Shown here: one piece after another, positions 1 through 5,802 of the stretch
Numbering within the stretch: the first letter of the stretch is position 1
How the letters are laid out: each line of letters begins with the position of its first letter
Origin: Eubacterium sp.
Lineage (GTDB): Bacteria > Bacillota_A > Clostridia > Lachnospirales > Lachnospiraceae
DNA length: 19,523 nucleotides
Direction of reading: 5' to 3'
Assembly: GCA_023663915.1 (NCBI GenBank)
Contig: JAMPGN010000059.1
Coordinates: forward strand, 1-19,523
Translations under genes and position numbers: made by a program
Notes under the pieces: generated by a model
Databases searched by the model: none
Told to the model about the DNA's origin: nothing
The model's input: only the letters and a program-made list of their open reading frames with translations

Positions 1-1
1 T

Positions 2-808
2 ATGGCAAAATTGAAAATTAAAATCGGGAAGACGGAGTTCATGGCAGACGGGAACCCGGAACATATTGAAAAGGAGCTTTCGGCATTTACCGAAATGGTG
101 CGGAGCACCCCGGCAATAATGAATGTCACAAATTGTCTTCCGGAAACCGGGCTGAAAAAAGCAGATAAAGGGTGCGAAATAGCACAGGCAGGCAAAGGGG
201 CAAAGGTAGTTAGGCATAAATCAGAGCAGGTTGCATGGGAAAATTTGCCTGATAATATGCAGCTGTATGACGAGCTAGAGTGTGATCTGAGTAATGGCAA
301 CAGGGCAACTTTTGTGTTAATCAAGGAATCGGATGGTTATTTGACCTTTTGCAGTAAAGACTGTATGACAAGGCATTGCATGAATGATAATGCCAGCATC
401 AAAAGCGGAATTGCGGCTTCTGAAATGCAGGAATATCTTGATACAGAAGTATGGAATTTACTGCCGGACGAATTAAAGGACATTATCGCTGTAACAAGGC
501 GGAAATACAAGGACGGGGATCAGACAAAAGAATTTGACGCAAAATTGTTCCTTTTATCTGCTTCTGAGGTATTTGAAAAAGATGAATGCTGTGGCGAGGA
601 AGAATTATACAGCCAGATTGATTATTTCAAGGATGAAAGAAATCGGGTGAAATGTAAAGACAGGGAAACGGCTTACTGGTGGCTTTCGTCTCCTGACGCA
701 GGCTACAGCACGGCCTTTTGCATTGTCCTCACTTCCGGCGGCGCCAACGTCGTCTACGCCAGCAACGCGAACGGCGTTGTCCCCTGCTTTTGTATCAAAA
801 AATCATAA
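2..808 (+). CDS. DUF6273-like C-type-lectin-fold protein, probable DGR target
   Basis: This 268-residue protein begins MAKLKIKIGK one base inside the window, so its ribosome binding site and any upstream extension cannot be seen. The last third resembles the DUF6273 proteins common in Lachnospiraceae prophages: a WWLSSP motif near residues 226-231, a Gly/Ser/Asn-rich stretch, and a closing GVVPCFCIKKS. That layout is typical of C-type-lectin-like display domains, such as formylglycine-generating-enzyme-like ligand binders. The last ~32 codons before the final KKS are strongly C-ending, unlike the purine-rich, mixed codons before them, which suggests templated diversification (see the variable region). 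No signal peptide or membrane segment is seen. It may be a virion or cell-surface binding protein. The family resemblance is from memory, and the DGR role is inferred from codon pattern plus the hairpin after the stop. Confidence 0.75.
   Translation: MAKLKIKIGKTEFMADGNPEHIEKELSAFTEMVRSTPAIMNVTNCLPETGLKKADKGCEIAQAGKGAKVVRHKSEQVAWENLPDNMQLYDELECDLSNGNRATFVLIKESDGYLTFCSKDCMTRHCMNDNASIKSGIAASEMQEYLDTEVWNLLPDELKDIIAVTRRKYKDGDQTKEFDAKLFLLSASEVFEKDECCGEEELYSQIDYFKDERNRVKCKDRETAYWWLSSPDAGYSTAFCIVLTSGGANVVYASNANGVVPCFCIKKS
701..796 (+). other. Candidate DGR variable region (VR)
   Basis: Of the 32 codons here, 24 end in C, 6 in T, 2 in G and none in A. Codons such as TAC, AGC, GCC, TGC, GTC, CTC and AAC alternate, as expected when AAC codons of a template repeat are randomised at adenines. 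The block lies at the C-terminal end of a lectin-like protein, directly before a hairpin, the usual place for a VR. No template repeat or reverse transcriptase is visible in the window, so the boundaries are approximate. Confidence 0.55.
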
Positions 809-810
809 TA

Positions 811-833
811 TATGGCGGCCTTGTGCCGCCATA
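811..833 (+). other. Perfect GC-rich hairpin just after the variable region
   Basis: TATGGCGGC, loop CTTGT, GCCGCCATA forms a perfect 9-bp stem with a 5-nt loop, starting 3 bases after the stop codon of the lectin-like gene. In the Bordetella phage DGR a short GC-rich hairpin or cruciform a few bases beyond the VR is needed for efficient target recognition, and this matches in position and size. There is no T-run after it, so it does not look like an intrinsic terminator. Confidence 0.55.
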
Positions 834-965
834 ACACAAAAACAGGAAGGCTGGCATGGAGTATGTTTAGCTTGCGGAAAGAATATGCGTCTGATTTTTG
901 ATGAAAAAGAGCAAATTATGAGAGCTGAAAAATGGGAGTTAAAACCTTAAAGGAGGAGGCGTGAA

Positions 966-1028
966 ATGGCAATTTTGAATTACACAACAACCGTGGATAG
1001 TTTTAAAACAGTATCAGAACTTGCGTAG
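966..1028 (+). pseudogene. N-terminal stub of a conserved phage protein
   Basis: A strong ribosome binding site (AAAGGAGGAGG) precedes ATG, but the frame stops after only 20 codons (MAILNYTTTVDSFKTVSELA). The first residues match from memory the start of a widespread clostridial prophage protein (MAILNYTT...KT..EI) that is normally more than 100 residues long. The next gene's leader begins directly after the stop, so the rest of the gene seems to have been deleted. It could instead be a real micropeptide, but the strong start and abrupt end favour a remnant. Confidence 0.5.
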
Positions 1029-1057
1029 GAACGATGAAAAATAACAGGAGGGAAAAC

Positions 1058-1210
1058 TTGAACAAGAACCAGATCAGAAATGAATACAGATACAATAAAA
1101 AATTCCGTGATTATGTGGATAAATACTGTATGCGTCACGGCATGTCTGTAAAGGAAGCACTGGAACAGAGACCTGTAAAACAGTCTTATCTTTACAACAC
1201 GGAAGTATGA
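1058..1210 (+). CDS. Small conserved phage protein, paralogue of the gene at 1557
   Basis: This is a 50-residue basic protein, starting at TTG 1058 with AGGAGGG five bases upstream. An in-frame ATG at 1034 would add 8 residues but has no good binding site. The core, with spaced residues Y-R, F, YVD-YC, G and VKEAL, aligns with the product of the gene at 1557-1751, so the two are tandem paralogues. The spacing suggests two short helices and no obvious catalytic residues. Function is unknown. Its place among small genes before the late regulator is usual for prophage early or middle genes. Confidence 0.6.
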   Translation: MNKNQIRNEYRYNKKFRDYVDKYCMRHGMSVKEALEQRPVKQSYLYNTEV

Positions 1211-1221
1211 CGGGGTGGGAT

Positions 1222-1308
1222 ATGGATAAATGGGATGTGTTCTGGACAATAATCGTTTTGTTCATATCGTTAGCGGTGATGGCATGGACTGATGATTATG
1301 GCGGGTGA
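1222..1308 (+). CDS. 28-residue single-pass membrane peptide
   Basis: The frame reads MDKWDVFWTIIVLFISLAVM and continues with a short acidic tail, ending at TGA 1306. One hydrophobic helix spans about residues 7-21. The start lies 11 bases after the preceding stop and has only a weak purine-rich GGGGTGGGA ahead of it, so translation may be coupled to the gene before. It is not recognised. Such tiny membrane peptides are common in phages, but the short length and weak start keep confidence moderate. Confidence 0.4.
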   Translation: MDKWDVFWTIIVLFISLAVMAWTDDYGG

Positions 1309-1347
1309 TGGTACATGGAAATGTAGAAACGGAGGAATTTTGTAATC

Positions 1348-1530
1348 ATGGGAGGAAAACGCGCAAGGGATACCCTTGAGGAATTTAACCGGCAGAATAG
1401 ACGCGACGGAGTTACCTATGCGGAAGCACAGCGAAGGGAGACCCTGGGCGAGATAGAAAAGATTAGGAAACCGCACGATGGAACGGTTTATAAGAAGGCA
1501 TCAGAATGGAATGCGCTTAAGAAACGGTAA
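1348..1530 (+). CDS. Small basic hypothetical phage protein
   Basis: This 60-residue, highly charged protein is rich in Arg, Lys and Glu and has no membrane segment. It starts at ATG 1348 with GGAGGA 11 bases upstream. The middle (about residues 8-40) is predicted by eye to be helical, with a Y-A-E-A-Q-R-R-E-T pattern; the C-terminus reads YKKASEWNALKKR. I do not recognise the family. It sits between the two paralogous small genes in what looks like one + strand transcript leading to the late regulator. Confidence 0.6.
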   Translation: MGGKRARDTLEEFNRQNRRDGVTYAEAQRRETLGEIEKIRKPHDGTVYKKASEWNALKKR

Positions 1531-1556
1531 ATGATGCCGGAAAGGAGTGAGGAAAA

Positions 1557-1751
1557 GTGATAACTACCGGGACAGGAACAGAGAAGTTATACAGGAAAGA
1601 TGCCCGTTTTAAAAGATATGTTGACCGGTACTGCCAGAGCAGGGGATGCACTGTGAAAGAGGCATTGCGGCATAATCTGGTGATAGAGGTCGGGGAATAT
1701 TACAGGAATGAAATTCAGCAAAAATATTCCACACGGAATATCGATATATGA
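1557..1751 (+). CDS. Small conserved phage protein, paralogue of the gene at 1058
   Basis: This 64-residue protein starts at GTG 1557, with AAGGAG 10 bases upstream deciding the start. Residues about 12-35 (YRKDARFKRYVDRYC onward to VKEAL) match the core of the product at 1058-1210, so the gene pair probably arose by duplication. The C-terminus beyond the core differs between the two. Its stop overlaps an ATG of the next frame by 4 bases (ATGA). Function is unknown. Confidence 0.65.
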   Translation: MITTGTGTEKLYRKDARFKRYVDRYCQSRGCTVKEALRHNLVIEVGEYYRNEIQQKYSTRNIDI

Positions 1752-1789
1752 TTTTGGAATATTTACAGCATAAAGAGAGGGATAGAAAA

Positions 1790-2206
1790 ATGATAGAGCG
1801 GGAGTCATGGCATATCATAGAATACATAATACGCAGGTATCCGTCGGCAAAAAAGGAATATGAAGGATATGTATCTGAGATCATGTCAGCGACGGGGGCA
1901 GCAGTCGTCAGAGTAACAGAAAATGAAGATTATACCAAGCCCCAATCCGTAACGGAGGCAAAAGCGCTTAAAATGACTTCCGCATATGCAGACAGGCTCA
2001 AACACCAGATAGAAGCGGTAGAGCTGGTTTATGACAATCTCCGTCCGGAAGAACAGAAAGTTATGTCGGCAAGATTCTGGACAGACCGGCGCCGTAACAT
2101 TCCCTATACGAAAATAAGGGGTGTGAACTATTCAGAACGCCAGATGAGACGTATTGTAAAAAAGATCATCATTCAAGTGGGAAGATATTTGGGGGAGGTA
2201 AAATAA
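1790..2206 (+). CDS. ArpU/RinA-like phage late transcription regulator
   Basis: The product is 138 residues from ATG 1790, which has GAGG nine bases upstream. An in-frame ATG at 1748 overlaps the preceding stop and would add 14 residues, but lacks a binding site. The C-terminal part, from LRPEEQKVMSARFW through the YTKIRGVNYSERQMRRIVKKI segment, resembles sigma-70 region 4-like helix-turn-helix domains of the ArpU/RinA family: an L-x-x-E-x-x-V patch, then a two-helix reader with S-E-R-x-x-R-R. In Gram-positive phages these proteins activate late (packaging and structural) transcription, and the gene lies just before the terminase block as expected. Targets are inferred; a candidate site is the inverted repeat at 2977-3005. 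Confidence 0.7.
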   Translation: MIERESWHIIEYIIRRYPSAKKEYEGYVSEIMSATGAAVVRVTENEDYTKPQSVTEAKALKMTSAYADRLKHQIEAVELVYDNLRPEEQKVMSARFWTDRRRNIPYTKIRGVNYSERQMRRIVKKIIIQVGRYLGEVK

Positions 2207-2247
2207 GAGAGTGTTTGAATGGTCTGACATTGGGTGAAGCACGCAGC

Positions 2248-2427
2248 CTAATCGCTGCATACTTCATCCAGGGTCACTTCCAACACAGCAGTCAGTTTCA
2301 TCAGCGTGGAGACCATACAGTCTCCGCGCTTTTCGATATCTTGAATAGTACGTCTTGGAACGCCGCTAAGTTCTGCTAGTTTGGGAACAGAAAGCCCCTT
2401 TTCAATCCTGATTTCTTTTAATTTCAT
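2248..2427 (-). CDS. Small XRE-family helix-turn-helix regulator
   Basis: This 59-residue protein (MKLKEIRIEKGLSVPKLAEL onward) has start codon complement 2425-2427 and a strong AGGAG about 9 bases upstream on the minus strand. The whole chain is one Cro/CI-type HTH: helix 1 KEIRIEKG, helix 2 SVPKLAELSG, recognition helix PRRTIQDIEKRG, then STLMKLTAVLEVTLDEV, a typical XRE ending. It probably represses phage or host promoters; the inverted repeat at 2803-2822 is a natural candidate operator. It overlaps the end of the upstream membrane-protein frame by 26 bases, suggesting coupled expression. Confidence 0.75.
   Translation of the reverse strand: MKLKEIRIEKGLSVPKLAELSGVPRRTIQDIEKRGDCMVSTLMKLTAVLEVTLDEVCSD
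2304..2333 (+). terminator. Possible + strand terminator inside the XRE gene
   Basis: GCGTGGAGAC, loop CATACA, GTCTCCGCGC gives a 10-bp stem with one G-U pair, followed by CTTTTC, about 100 bases after the late-regulator stop. It could end + strand transcription that runs convergently into the XRE gene. The U-tract is poor, and the bases also encode the XRE protein, so this is tentative. Confidence 0.3.
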
Positions 2428-2578
2428 GAATGGTACTCCTTATTTCCGGTGTAATAGAAATTAGTGTGATCATTGCAATAATGAATACCGCAATGGCAGC
2501 AGGACGTGTCCAGTTGAAACAAAATGCGATAATGATTGCAATAATCAATAATGTGGCGCGTAAAAAAGTTTTTTTCAT
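2402..2578 (-). CDS. Small two-helix membrane protein
   Basis: The frame gives 58 residues from ATG (complement 2576-2578), with GGTGA 11 bases upstream; a TTG at 2596 would add six residues. It has a lysine start, two hydrophobic segments (about residues 7-21 and 26-44), and a charged C-terminus ending HEIKRNQD, predicting a two-pass membrane protein with a short cytoplasmic tail. It overlaps the XRE gene and shares its direction, a pairing of membrane protein plus small HTH regulator seen often in Firmicutes. It is not recognised at family level. The weak start makes it less certain than its neighbours. Confidence 0.45.
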   Translation of the reverse strand: MKKTFLRATLLIIAIIIAFCFNWTRPAAIAVFIIAMITLISITPEIRSTIHEIKRNQD

Positions 2579-2613
2579 TTTACATTCATTCACCAATGTG
2601 ATAAGATTTTTAA

Positions 2614-2644
2614 AAGGAGGGGGAAGTTGCCTTCCCCTTTCCTT
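2614..2644 (-). terminator. Possible bidirectional terminator
   Basis: AAGGA and GGGGAAG pair with CTTCCCC and TCCTT around a TTGC loop, about 12 bp with a small asymmetry. On the minus strand it is followed by TTTTAAAAATC, just after the stop of the 39-aa gene. It may reduce rather than block readthrough into the two downstream genes. Confidence 0.4.
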
Positions 2645-2647
2645 GGT

Positions 2648-2767
2648 TTATTTGAGGGCGAGTATCAAAGCGGATATAGAAGAAATTACACTTGCTATGG
2701 CGACTAGCAGTTGTATAATCAGCTTTGCAATTCGCTCTCTTTGTTTTCGCTTTTTCTTATGCGACAT
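2648..2767 (-). CDS. 39-residue polybasic membrane peptide
   Basis: The product MSHKKKRKQRERIAKLIIQL continues as a hydrophobic Ala/Ile/Ser/Leu helix to the C-terminus. An excellent AAAGGAGG lies eight bases before ATG (complement 2765-2767), and a consensus promoter lies just upstream. The layout, a strongly basic head followed by one membrane helix, recurs in small proteins of Clostridia prophages. The function is unknown; a holin-like or regulatory membrane peptide is possible but unproven. It is the first gene of the minus-strand group that ends with the XRE regulator. Confidence 0.6.
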   Translation of the reverse strand: MSHKKKRKQRERIAKLIIQLLVAIASVISSISALILALK

Positions 2768-2798
2768 TGGTTTTCCTCCTTTCCTTTGATGTAATTAT

Positions 2799-2827
2799 AT
2801 TATAGCACGCTATAACGTGCTAGTCAA
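2799..2827 (-). promoter_or_regulatory. Sigma-A promoter with built-in operator
   Basis: On the minus strand TTGACT (2827-2822) and TATAAT (2804-2799) are separated by exactly 17 bp. The spacer and its edges form an inverted repeat, TAGCACG-6-CGTGCTA (2803-2822), so a dimeric repressor bound there would cover both hexamers. It drives the 39-aa gene and probably the membrane and XRE genes beyond. Autoregulation by the XRE protein is an inference. Confidence 0.8.
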
Positions 2828-2851
2828 GACAAAAAGATAAAAAAGTTAGTG

Positions 2852-2873
2852 ATTTTAGAAAAGATGAACGGAT
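2852..2873 (+). repeat. 22-bp direct repeat, copy 1
   Basis: The 22 bases from ATTTTAGAAAAG to its end at 2873 recur exactly at 18937-18958, 16 kb away on the same strand. The flanks differ. Each copy lies a short distance upstream of a promoter-plus-terminator segment. Confidence 0.85.
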
Positions 2874-2904
2874 TTTTCATGTCAAATGTGGTATTATGGT
2901 AGCA

Positions 2905-2913
2905 TGATATAAT
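2905..2913 (+). promoter_or_regulatory. Extended -10 promoter candidate
   Basis: TGATATAAT is an extended -10 element (TGn-TATAAT) on the + strand, with no convincing -35. It faces away from the minus-strand promoter about 80 bp to the left. The transcript would meet the hairpin at 2934-2960 after only about 40 bases, so it makes either a very short RNA or an attenuated leader to the late operon. Confidence 0.4.
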
Positions 2914-2933
2914 AAATCAAATGGAAATCAAGG

Positions 2934-2963
2934 AAAGCATCGGGGAAATCCGGTGCTTTTGTT
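2934..2963 (+). terminator. Intrinsic terminator upstream of the terminase genes
   Basis: AAAGCATCGG, loop GGAAAT, CCGGTGCTTT forms a 10-bp stem with one G-U pair, followed by TTTGTT. It probably separates early transcription from the packaging genes, and could be an antitermination or attenuation point. Confidence 0.65.
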
Positions 2964-2976
2964 ATGCCAAAAACTC

Positions 2977-3005
2977 TCATAACAATACAAGGACAAGTGT
3001 TATGA
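2977..3005 (+). promoter_or_regulatory. Inverted repeat, candidate late-activator site
   Basis: TCATAACA and TGTTATGA are perfect 8-bp arms separated by 13 bases, centred 1.3 turns apart. A -10-like TATGAT (3001-3006) overlaps the right arm. Its place between the terminator and terS suits an operator for the ArpU/RinA-like activator; the protein-site pairing is inferred. Confidence 0.4.
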
Positions 3006-3055
3006 TAAATCCTGTTTTAACTAAGCAATAAAGAGGACATCGCAATCAAAAGGTA

Positions 3056-3091
3056 CTTCCTGCCCCTACCCCGGATGCGGGTACGAGGAAG
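3056..3091 (+). other. Nested dyad, candidate cos/packaging site
   Basis: CTTCCT...AGGAAG (3056-3061 with 3086-3091) encloses TACCC...GGGTA (3067-3071 with 3079-3083) around CGGATGC. It is a GC-rich island in AT-rich non-coding DNA about 90 bases before terS, where phages with a lambda-type terminase keep cos or the TerS binding site. The cut position cannot be seen. Confidence 0.35.
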
Positions 3092-3134
3092 GTCCAGCCT
3101 TTTTGCGTTTTTGGAAGAAAAAAATATAGCACTT

Positions 3135-3155
3135 CCGTCCGCTTTTGAGGGACGG
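3135..3155 (+). other. Leader hairpin before terS
   Basis: CCGTCC, a 9-nt loop, GGACGG forms a 6-bp GC-rich stem ending about 20 bases before the terS start codon and 5 bases before its GGGGAG binding site. It may be a TerS binding feature or a translation-tuning leader. No T-run follows. Confidence 0.35.
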
Positions 3156-3175
3156 CAGAGGGGAGTTGAGTATGG

Positions 3176-3709
3176 ATGGAAGTCAATCAAAAACAACTGT
3201 CACAATATTTGGGGATCTCAACCCGCAGAATCCGCGATTTACGGAAAGAAGGACTATTTCAGAAAGTCAATGACAAGGTGGCGGGATATGATCTTGCAAG
3301 ATGCATCCAGGAGTATATTGAATACAAGGTAAATGCGGAAACGGGAAGGAGGGCATATGCATCGAAAGAGGAAGTGCAGGCACGGCACGAGGAAGTCAAA
3401 AAAGAAATCTCCTTATTGAAGCTGCGACATCTGCGACGGGAACTTCATGAGGCAGCAGATGTCGAGGAATTTCTGTCGGACATGCTGGTTCGTTTCCGGA
3501 ACCGTATGCTTGCGGTTGCGCCGAGGGTGGCGATGAAAGTTGCAGGGGAAACAGATATCAGTACACTGACGGAAATCATTCACAAGGAAATGGCTGCTAC
3601 GCTGGAAGAATTATCAGAATACGATCCGGATGAAATAGACGGCATGGATCTGCATGACTACGACGATGATTCGGACGACGAAGAGGACGAAAAGGAAGAG
3701 ATGGAATGA
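3176..3709 (+). CDS. terS: Phage terminase small subunit (Nu1-like)
   Basis: This 177-residue protein is the DNA-recognition subunit of the packaging motor. Residues about 5-30 (QKQLSQYLGISTRRIRDLRK onward) form a winged-helix/MerR-like HTH as in lambda Nu1. A charged helical region (about 65-100) suits oligomerisation. The C-terminus is extremely acidic (DDDSDDEEDEKEEME) and probably contacts TerL. The start is ATG 3176, set by GGGGAG 10 bases upstream; the ATG at 3172 is in another frame that closes quickly. Its stop overlaps the terL start by 4 bases (ATGA), suggesting coupled translation. Confidence 0.85.
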   Translation: MEVNQKQLSQYLGISTRRIRDLRKEGLFQKVNDKVAGYDLARCIQEYIEYKVNAETGRRAYASKEEVQARHEEVKKEISLLKLRHLRRELHEAADVEEFLSDMLVRFRNRMLAVAPRVAMKVAGETDISTLTEIIHKEMAATLEELSEYDPDEIDGMDLHDYDDDSDDEEDEKEEME

Positions 3710-5568
3710 GTCAAAGGTCGAGATCACGGGAGAAAACAAAACGATTGTTCAAAAGAGTGATCAAAAGAACACTGATACCGCCAGAGCAAATGAGTGTCTC
3801 ACAGTGGGCGGAAAAGTACAGGGTGCTGGACGAGACAAGCAATATCTCAGGACGGTGGTCGAACAGCATTACGCCGTATCTCGTCGGGATAATGGATACC
3901 TACCTTGATCCATGGGTGAGGGAAATTTATTTCTGCAAGGCGACACAGGTCGGAGGCACGGAAGCGCTTATCAACCTGCTCTGCTATATCTTGATGATGG
4001 AACCGTCACCGACAATGATCGTGTACCCGACGAAGGAGCTGGCGAAGGATATTTCAAATGGGAAATTGAAGCCCGCATTCCGGCTGATACCGGAAATTAA
4101 AAAGATTTTCTTAGAAGGGAAATCGAAACAACTGTTATTGAAATTCAAGAGGATGTCAATTTATCTGCGCAGCGCAGAGACACCGGCACAGCTTGCATCG
4201 GTTGCGATCAAGTACCTGTTTTTCGACGAGATAGACAAGATGGGTGGAGCGAGCCAGAAAGAGGCATCCCCGTATAATCTGGCGAAGGAAAGGACGAAAA
4301 CTTATCATTCCCAGAGTAAAATATACGCCTGTTCGACACCGACACTGAAAACAAATTATATATGGCGGCTTCATGAAGATGCGGACGAAGTACGGCACTA
4401 TTTCGTCCCATGTCCGCACTGCGGTGAGATGATCGAGTTAAAATGGAAACAGGTCATTTTTGAGAAAGATGAAAACCGGGAGTTAAGCCCCTATGAAAGG
4501 GCGCAAAGCGCGGTATATATCTGCCAGGAATGCGGATGTATTATCCATAATTCGGATAAGCCGCAGATGCTTCTGAAAGGGGAATGGAGAGCGGTCAAAA
4601 AGCGGGGCAATGGGAAACCTAAGACGGTAGGATTCTGGATCAATTCACTGTACAGCGTATTCGTGACATGGGAACTGATTGCGGAGGAGTTCTTGAAGAC
4701 AAGGGATGACCCGGACGAGTATCAGAACTTCATCAATAGCTGGCTTGCGGAGCCGTGGGAAGATACCAGGTTAAAAACAAGCGCGGATCTGGTGTTGGAC
4801 CGGCAGACAGGATTGGAACCGTATATGCTTCCAGAATGGACCAAACTGTTGACAGGCGGTGTCGATGTGCAGGAAACGTGTTTCTATTGGACGCTCCGTG
4901 CCTGGGGAAACTTTTCGACAAGCCAGAATATTGCACACGGACAGGCGCTTTCCTTCCGGGAAATCGAACGCATCATGAATCTGAAATATAAGATGGCGGA
5001 CGGGACAGAGATGATTGTCAACTTGGCGTTGATCGATTCGGGAGACCAGACGGACATGGTTTATGATTTTTGTACGGATAATAGCGACTGGGCTTTACCC
5101 TGTAAGGGTGCATCAAACAGTATGCAGTCCCATTATAGAATATCCAAGGTCAATAAATCGGACAGTAAGGCGTATGGAATGGACTTGGTTTTGGTGGACG
5201 GCGGAAAGTATAAAGACATGATAGCGGCAAGGATGCACCGGGCAAACGGCGAAGGTTCATGGATGGTACATAAGGACTGTGATACGGAGTATGCAGAGCA
5301 GGTGACAGCTGAGCATAAAGTGAATGTACGGTTGGGAAATGGAAAAAAGAAACTGGCATGGACCATGAAAACAAGCCATGCGGACAATCATTACCTGGAT
5401 GCAGAGGTTTATGCCTACGCGGCGGCGGATATTCTCGGTGTGCGGACCCTGCATATGGAAGAATTGGAAGAAAGCGAACGGGAAGAAGCAAAACCACAGC
5501 CACAGGAAGACGGATACAGACCGGAAGAGGAATGGATCAGGCAGAATGAGGACTGGTTAAAGGAGTGA
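3706..5568 (+). CDS. terL: Phage terminase large subunit, GpA family
   Basis: The 620-residue packaging ATPase-nuclease has the lambda GpA layout. Visible features are a deviant Walker A (KATQVGGTE, about residues 78-86), a Walker B (LFFDEID, 171-177), a zinc-ribbon-like pair CPHC (236-239) and CQEC (273-276), and nuclease motifs around GVDVQ (385-389), LIDSG (442-446) and the C-terminal HYLDAEVYAYAA. It translocates DNA into the prohead and cuts concatemers. The length is normal and no frame damage is seen. It overlaps terS by 4 bases and is followed after 6 bases by the small gpW-like gene. Confidence 0.95.
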   Translation: MSQRSRSREKTKRLFKRVIKRTLIPPEQMSVSQWAEKYRVLDETSNISGRWSNSITPYLVGIMDTYLDPWVREIYFCKATQVGGTEALINLLCYILMMEPSPTMIVYPTKELAKDISNGKLKPAFRLIPEIKKIFLEGKSKQLLLKFKRMSIYLRSAETPAQLASVAIKYLFFDEIDKMGGASQKEASPYNLAKERTKTYHSQSKIYACSTPTLKTNYIWRLHEDADEVRHYFVPCPHCGEMIELKWKQVIFEKDENRELSPYERAQSAVYICQECGCIIHNSDKPQMLLKGEWRAVKKRGNGKPKTVGFWINSLYSVFVTWELIAEEFLKTRDDPDEYQNFINSWLAEPWEDTRLKTSADLVLDRQTGLEPYMLPEWTKLLTGGVDVQETCFYWTLRAWGNFSTSQNIAHGQALSFREIERIMNLKYKMADGTEMIVNLALIDSGDQTDMVYDFCTDNSDWALPCKGASNSMQSHYRISKVNKSDSKAYGMDLVLVDGGKYKDMIAARMHRANGEGSWMVHKDCDTEYAEQVTAEHKVNVRLGNGKKKLAWTMKTSHADNHYLDAEVYAYAAADILGVRTLHMEELEESEREEAKPQPQEDGYRPEEEWIRQNEDWLKE

Positions 5569-5574
5569 GAACAG

Positions 5575-5799
5575 ATGGAAGTGAAGGAAGGAACGGTTGA
5601 AGAGCGGTTACTGGAAGTAAACAATGCAATTTCAAATGTGCTGATAGGCGGACAGGCATACCGGCTTGGCACGCATAGCCTTACGCGCGCCGATCTGAAT
5701 ACCCTGCTCGATATGCAGCGGGATTTACAGGCGCAGGTTGCCAATCAGGATACCGGATTGATGGATAATACCTATCTGGGAGTTTTTGAAGGGAGATAA
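5575..5799 (+). CDS. gpW/DUF6148-like head-tail joining protein
   Basis: This 74-residue protein lies between terL and portal, where lambda has gene W (68 residues). The middle reads GQAYRLGTHSLTRADLNTLL, the pattern of DUF6148/gpW-like proteins, with a small hairpin flanked by helices. In lambda gpW closes the head after packaging and is required before tail joining. The start is ATG 5575 with AAGGAG 9 bases upstream, overlapping the end of terL. Assignment rests on size, synteny and the short motif. Confidence 0.7.
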   Translation: MEVKEGTVEERLLEVNNAISNVLIGGQAYRLGTHSLTRADLNTLLDMQRDLQAQVANQDTGLMDNTYLGVFEGR

Positions 5800-5802
5800 A
5801 GG

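Noticed and set aside
723..950. + strand frame with CLACGKNMRLIFDEKEQ
   Set aside because: Its first half is the lectin-like gene read out of frame and crosses the hairpin. The latter half has half a zinc-ribbon look but no start of its own, so 834-965 is best called non-coding or relic.
2430..2789. + strand 119-codon frame
   Set aside because: It is antisense to two minus-strand genes that have good starts and membrane helices.
3025..3120. Frame containing CPYPGCGYEEG, recalling HNH proteins that often precede terS
   Set aside because: There is no start codon after the upstream stop, and the frame ends after about 30 residues; the dyad symmetry explains the GC-rich composition better.
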